DNA from: Rhodospirillaceae bacterium
GTDB taxonomy: Bacteria; Pseudomonadota; Alphaproteobacteria; Rhodospirillales; Rhodospirillaceae
Direction of reading: 5' to 3'
Assembly (NCBI GenBank): GCA_947476695.1
Contig: CANJRD010000009.1
Location: forward strand, 62,001-126,000
Length of the DNA stretch: 64,000 bases
In this document: piece by piece, positions 61,362-64,000 of the stretch
Layout: each line of letters begins with the position of its first letter
How positions within the stretch are numbered: the first letter of the stretch is position 1
Program-made: the position numbers and the translations under genes
The notes under the pieces: generated by a model
Database searches by the model: none
Told to the model about the DNA's origin: nothing
The model's input: the letters and a program-made list of their open reading frames with translations, nothing else

Positions 61362-62381
61362 TTGGCTAAAGCTCCGCAATCCGCCTCCGCCGAACAACCC
61401 ACGCTTCGTGGCGACTTCCGCGTCAGCCAGCCTGACAAGCAGGTCTCGGTTCGCGATGTCTTCGGCCTGGATTCCGACATGAAAGTGCCGGCGTTCTCGG
61501 AACGCGATGAGCATGTGCCCGACTTCGACCCGGCCTACAAATTCGACCACGACACCACACTTGCGATCCTTGCCGGCTTTGCATTCAATCGCCGCGTGCT
61601 GGTCCAGGGCTATCACGGCACGGGCAAGTCGACACACATCGAGCAGGTGGCGGCGCGCCTGAACTGGCCCTGCCTGCGCATCAACCTCGACAGCCACATC
61701 AGCCGTATCGATCTGATCGGCAAGGACGCCATCGTCCTGCGTGACGGCGTGCAGGTGACCGAGTTCCGCGAAGGCCTGTTGCCGTGGGCGCTGCAACGCC
61801 CCATCGCGCTGGTGTTCGACGAATACGACGCCGGCCGTCCGGACGTGATGTTCGTGATCCAGCGCGTGCTGGAAGTGGAAGGCAAGCTGACCTTGCTCGA
61901 TCAGAACAAGGTGATCCGTCCGCACAATTCGTTCCGGCTGTTCGCCACCGCCAACACCATTGGCCTTGGCGATACGACCGGCCTCTATCACGGCACGCAG
62001 CAGATCAACCAGGGTCAGATGGACCGCTGGAACATCGTCGCCACCTTGAATTACCTGCCGCACGACGCCGAAACCGCCATCGTGACATCCAAGGTGAAGG
62101 GCTTCGACAACGCCGCCGGGCGCAAGATGATCTCGGCGATGGTCGAGGTCGCCGACCTGACGCGCGCGGGCTTCATGGCCGGGGATATTTCGACCGTGAT
62201 GTCGCCGCGCACGGTGATCAGCTGGGCCGAGAACCATCTGATCTTCGACAACGTCGCCTATGCGTTCAAGGTCACGTTCCTGAACAAGTGCGACGAGACC
62301 GAGCGGCCGATCATCGCCGAATACTTCCAGCGCTGCTTCGGGGAAGACATCCCCGGCACGCTGGTCGAAGCGGTCGCGTGA
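61362..62381 (+). CDS. cobS: Aerobic cobaltochelatase subunit CobS
   Basis: 339 residues from TTG 61362 (T-T-G then A-K-A-P). An AAA+ ATPase subunit of the aerobic cobaltochelatase. Walker A G-Y-H-G-T-G-K-S-T, Walker B L-V-F-D-E-Y-D-A-G and sensor residues in F-A-T-A-N-T are intact. The N-terminal V-R-D-V-F-G-L-D-S-D-M-K-V-P block is typical of CobS. CobT follows, so cobalt is inserted by the CobNST chelatase in the aerobic cobalamin route (cobN not in the window). Confidence 0.95.
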   Translation: MAKAPQSASAEQPTLRGDFRVSQPDKQVSVRDVFGLDSDMKVPAFSERDEHVPDFDPAYKFDHDTTLAILAGFAFNRRVLVQGYHGTGKSTHIEQVAARLNWPCLRINLDSHISRIDLIGKDAIVLRDGVQVTEFREGLLPWALQRPIALVFDEYDAGRPDVMFVIQRVLEVEGKLTLLDQNKVIRPHNSFRLFATANTIGLGDTTGLYHGTQQINQGQMDRWNIVATLNYLPHDAETAIVTSKVKGFDNAAGRKMISAMVEVADLTRAGFMAGDISTVMSPRTVISWAENHLIFDNVAYAFKVTFLNKCDETERPIIAEYFQRCFGEDIPGTLVEAVA

Positions 62382-62398
62382 ATATTCGCGGCTGATCC

Positions 62399-64000
62399 AT
62401 GAAGCCGCCATTTCAAAGCGCGTCTGACAACGGACCTTCCAAAAGCGAAGCCTTCAAGGGCGCGACGACGGCGGTCGTGAAAGCCATTTCGGGCAAACCC
62501 GAAGCGACGGTTGTGTTCACGCCCGTCGCCACCAATCAGAAGCTTGGCGCCATCGGCAGCGAAGTCCGCTTGCCGATGCCGCCGCAGAAGCTGACCCAGG
62601 AAAACGTAACGCGCCTGCGCGGCGCGGCCGACGCCATGGCCTTACGCCTGAAGCATCACGATGCCGGCGTGCATGCCAAGCGCATGCCGTTGGGCAAGGA
62701 TGCGATCGACGCCTACAACGCCATGGAACAGGCCCGCGTCGAAGCCGTGGGCGCGGCGCAGTACGTCGGCGTGGGCAAGAACATCGGCCAGGCCCTGGAA
62801 CAGCGCCTGGCGCTCGAGGGCTATCAAATGGCCCGCACCCTGTTCCAGATCCAAATGGGCGACGCGCTCAAGGTCATGGTGCACGAGCGTATGGGCGGCA
62901 TGGAACTTGGTCCCGCCTGCACCCACGTGCGCGACATCTTCCGCGGCGAGTTCGGCAACAAGCTGGACGCGCACCTCGGCGAATTGGCAGGCGCGCTGAA
63001 GGATCAGCGCAAGAGCGCCGACGTCCTGCGCAAGTTGATCGAAGACCTCTCGCTTGAGCAGGACGACGCTGCCCAGGAACCCGACCAAGAGGACTCGGGC
63101 GACGAACCCGAGGACAACAAGTCCGAGTCCGAAGAGTCGGACGAGAAGGAAGACGAGCAGCAGAAGTCGCCGTCCGAGGAGACGCGCGGCGAATCCGCCG
63201 CGGCGTCCTCCGAAGCCGACGGGGAAGGCGAGCAGGACGACCGCGACAGTCAGTCGGAATCCATGCTCGAGTCCGCGCTGGAGCCCGGCACCGACGGCAA
63301 GGAAATGCGCCCGAAGCCGGGCCACAACAAGAACAAGGGCGAGCCGCGCTACAAGATCTTCACCAACCGCTTCGATCAGGTCGAAGACGCGGCGAACCTC
63401 TGCGACCCCGAGGAACTGACCCGCCTGCGCCTGCAACTCGACCGCCAGCTCGCGCACCTTCAGGGCGTGGTCTCGCGGCTCGCCAACCGCCTGCAACGCC
63501 GCCTGATGGCGCAGCAGCAGCGCAGCTGGGATTTCGACCTGGAGGAAGGCCTGCTCGACGCGAGCCGTCTGGCGCGCATTGTCGCCAACCCCACGCATTC
63601 CCTCTCGTTCAAGCGCGAGAAGGAAACGACGTTCCGCGATACGGTCGTCTCGCTGCTGATCGACAATTCGGGTTCGATGCGCGGGCGGCCGATCACCATC
63701 GCCGCGATGACCGCCGATCTGTTGGCGCGCACGCTGGAGCGTTGCGGCGTGAAGGTCGAAATCCTGGGCTTCACCACCAGTCAGTGGAAAGGCGGCCAGT
63801 CGCGGAAACTGTGGACCGAGAGCGGCAAGCCCGCGACCCCGGGCCGCCTGAACGATCTGCGCCACATCGTCTACAAGGCCGCCGACATGCCGTGGCGGCG
63901 CGCGCGGCGGAACCTCGGCCTGATGCTGCGCGAGGGCATCCTGAAGGAGAACATCGATGGCGAAGCCTTGGCCTGGGCGCACAATCGCCTGGCCAGCCGT
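62399..64000 (+). CDS. cobT: Aerobic cobaltochelatase subunit CobT (3' end outside the window)
   Basis: The frame opens at ATG 62399, 17 bases after cobS, and runs to the edge (about 534 residues). An N-terminal helical part (about 1-210) is followed by a very acidic Glu/Asp/Ser-rich linker (220-300), the usual CobT insert, then the VWA-type domain with metal-binding [12 protein letters not shown]. The protein ends truncated. It partners CobS and CobN. Confidence 0.95.
   Translation, partial: MKPPFQSASDNGPSKSEAFKGATTAVVKAISGKPEATVVFTPVATNQKLGAIGSEVRLPMPPQKLTQENVTRLRGAADAMALRLKHHDAGVHAKRMPLGKDAIDAYNAMEQARVEAVGAAQYVGVGKNIGQALEQRLALEGYQMARTLFQIQMGDALKVMVHERMGGMELGPACTHVRDIFRGEFGNKLDAHLGELAGALKDQRKSADVLRKLIEDLSLEQDDAAQEPDQEDSGDEPEDNKSESEESDEKEDEQQKSPSEETRGESAAASSEADGEGEQDDRDSQSESMLESALEPGTDGKEMRPKPGHNKNKGEPRYKIFTNRFDQVEDAANLCDPEELTRLRLQLDRQLAHLQGVVSRLANRLQRRLMAQQQRSWDFDLEEGLLDASRLARIVANPTHSLSFKREKETTFRDTVVSLLIDNSGSMRGRPITIAAMTADLLARTLERCGVKVEILGFTTSQWKGGQSRKLWTESGKPATPGRLNDLRHIVYKAADMPWRRARRNLGLMLREGILKENIDGEALAWAHNRLASR

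Overview
The window is GC-rich, gene-dense bacterial chromosome, and I read it as an alphaproteobacterium. The evidence is the set of neighbourhoods: xseA/purD divergent; ileS-lspA-DUF3035 lipoprotein with an M16 protease pair, pgi and mutL; xerD, a small membrane protein, aroK-aroB and a CNNM/CorC protein; and bolA/dnaJ-like/cobS/cobT. I cannot fix the order or genus. No phage, insertion sequence, CRISPR array or rRNA was seen. One tRNA-Leu(CAA) is present.

Layout. 1-2 kb: a peptidoglycan pair, an LdtD/YcbB-like L,D-transpeptidase broken by an in-frame TAG and a MepK-like M15 endopeptidase. 2-10 kb: housekeeping genes (xseA, purD, tadA, a lytic transglycosylase-like protein, a class I glutamine amidotransferase-type hydrolase, rluB, rsmD). 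10-24 kb: mutL, pgi, two M16 proteases, an inner-membrane protein, a DUF3035 lipoprotein, lspA, ileS and ribF, nearly all on the minus strand. 24-31 kb: a metabolic island with a MarR regulator, then a tight minus-strand operon of an FdhF/YdeP-type molybdopterin oxidoreductase, a halohydrin dehalogenase and a DehI-family protein. The glutathione-dependent formaldehyde pair frmA-fghA lies just upstream. 31-37 kb: phoU, a nucleoside transporter, the overlapping queE-queD-queC operon for 7-cyano-7-deazaguanine (a queuosine precursor), and a TonB-dependent receptor. 37-42 kb: a quorum-sensing island with luxR facing a cytochrome P450 and luxI. A perfect lux-box dyad lies upstream of luxI; a 70-codon ORF and a class III aminotransferase lie on its other side. 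42-49 kb: envelope proteins, a Tat-exported bicupin, a Crp/Fnr regulator, tRNA-Leu, a DsbB-like protein, coq7, an HNH nuclease and gluQ. 50-64 kb: an orphan peptide-binding protein, xerD, aroK-aroB, CNNM and CBS proteins, bolA, a J-domain protein, an unusual SDR, cobS and the 5' part of cobT.

The two accessory islands are the most interesting. (1) The dehalogenase operon encodes a protein with the complete halohydrin dehalogenase signature (T-X4-F-X-G and S-X12-Y-X3-R). It is co-transcribed in appearance with a DehI-family protein and a Mo/W oxidoreductase, and sits next to formaldehyde oxidation genes. A dyad overlaps the likely ribosome-binding region of the operon. (2) The LuxI-P450-LuxR module has all the invariant LuxI and LuxR residues. 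Its luxR and P450 genes run into each other with neither stop codon where the domains end, exactly at a perfect 20-bp GC palindrome.
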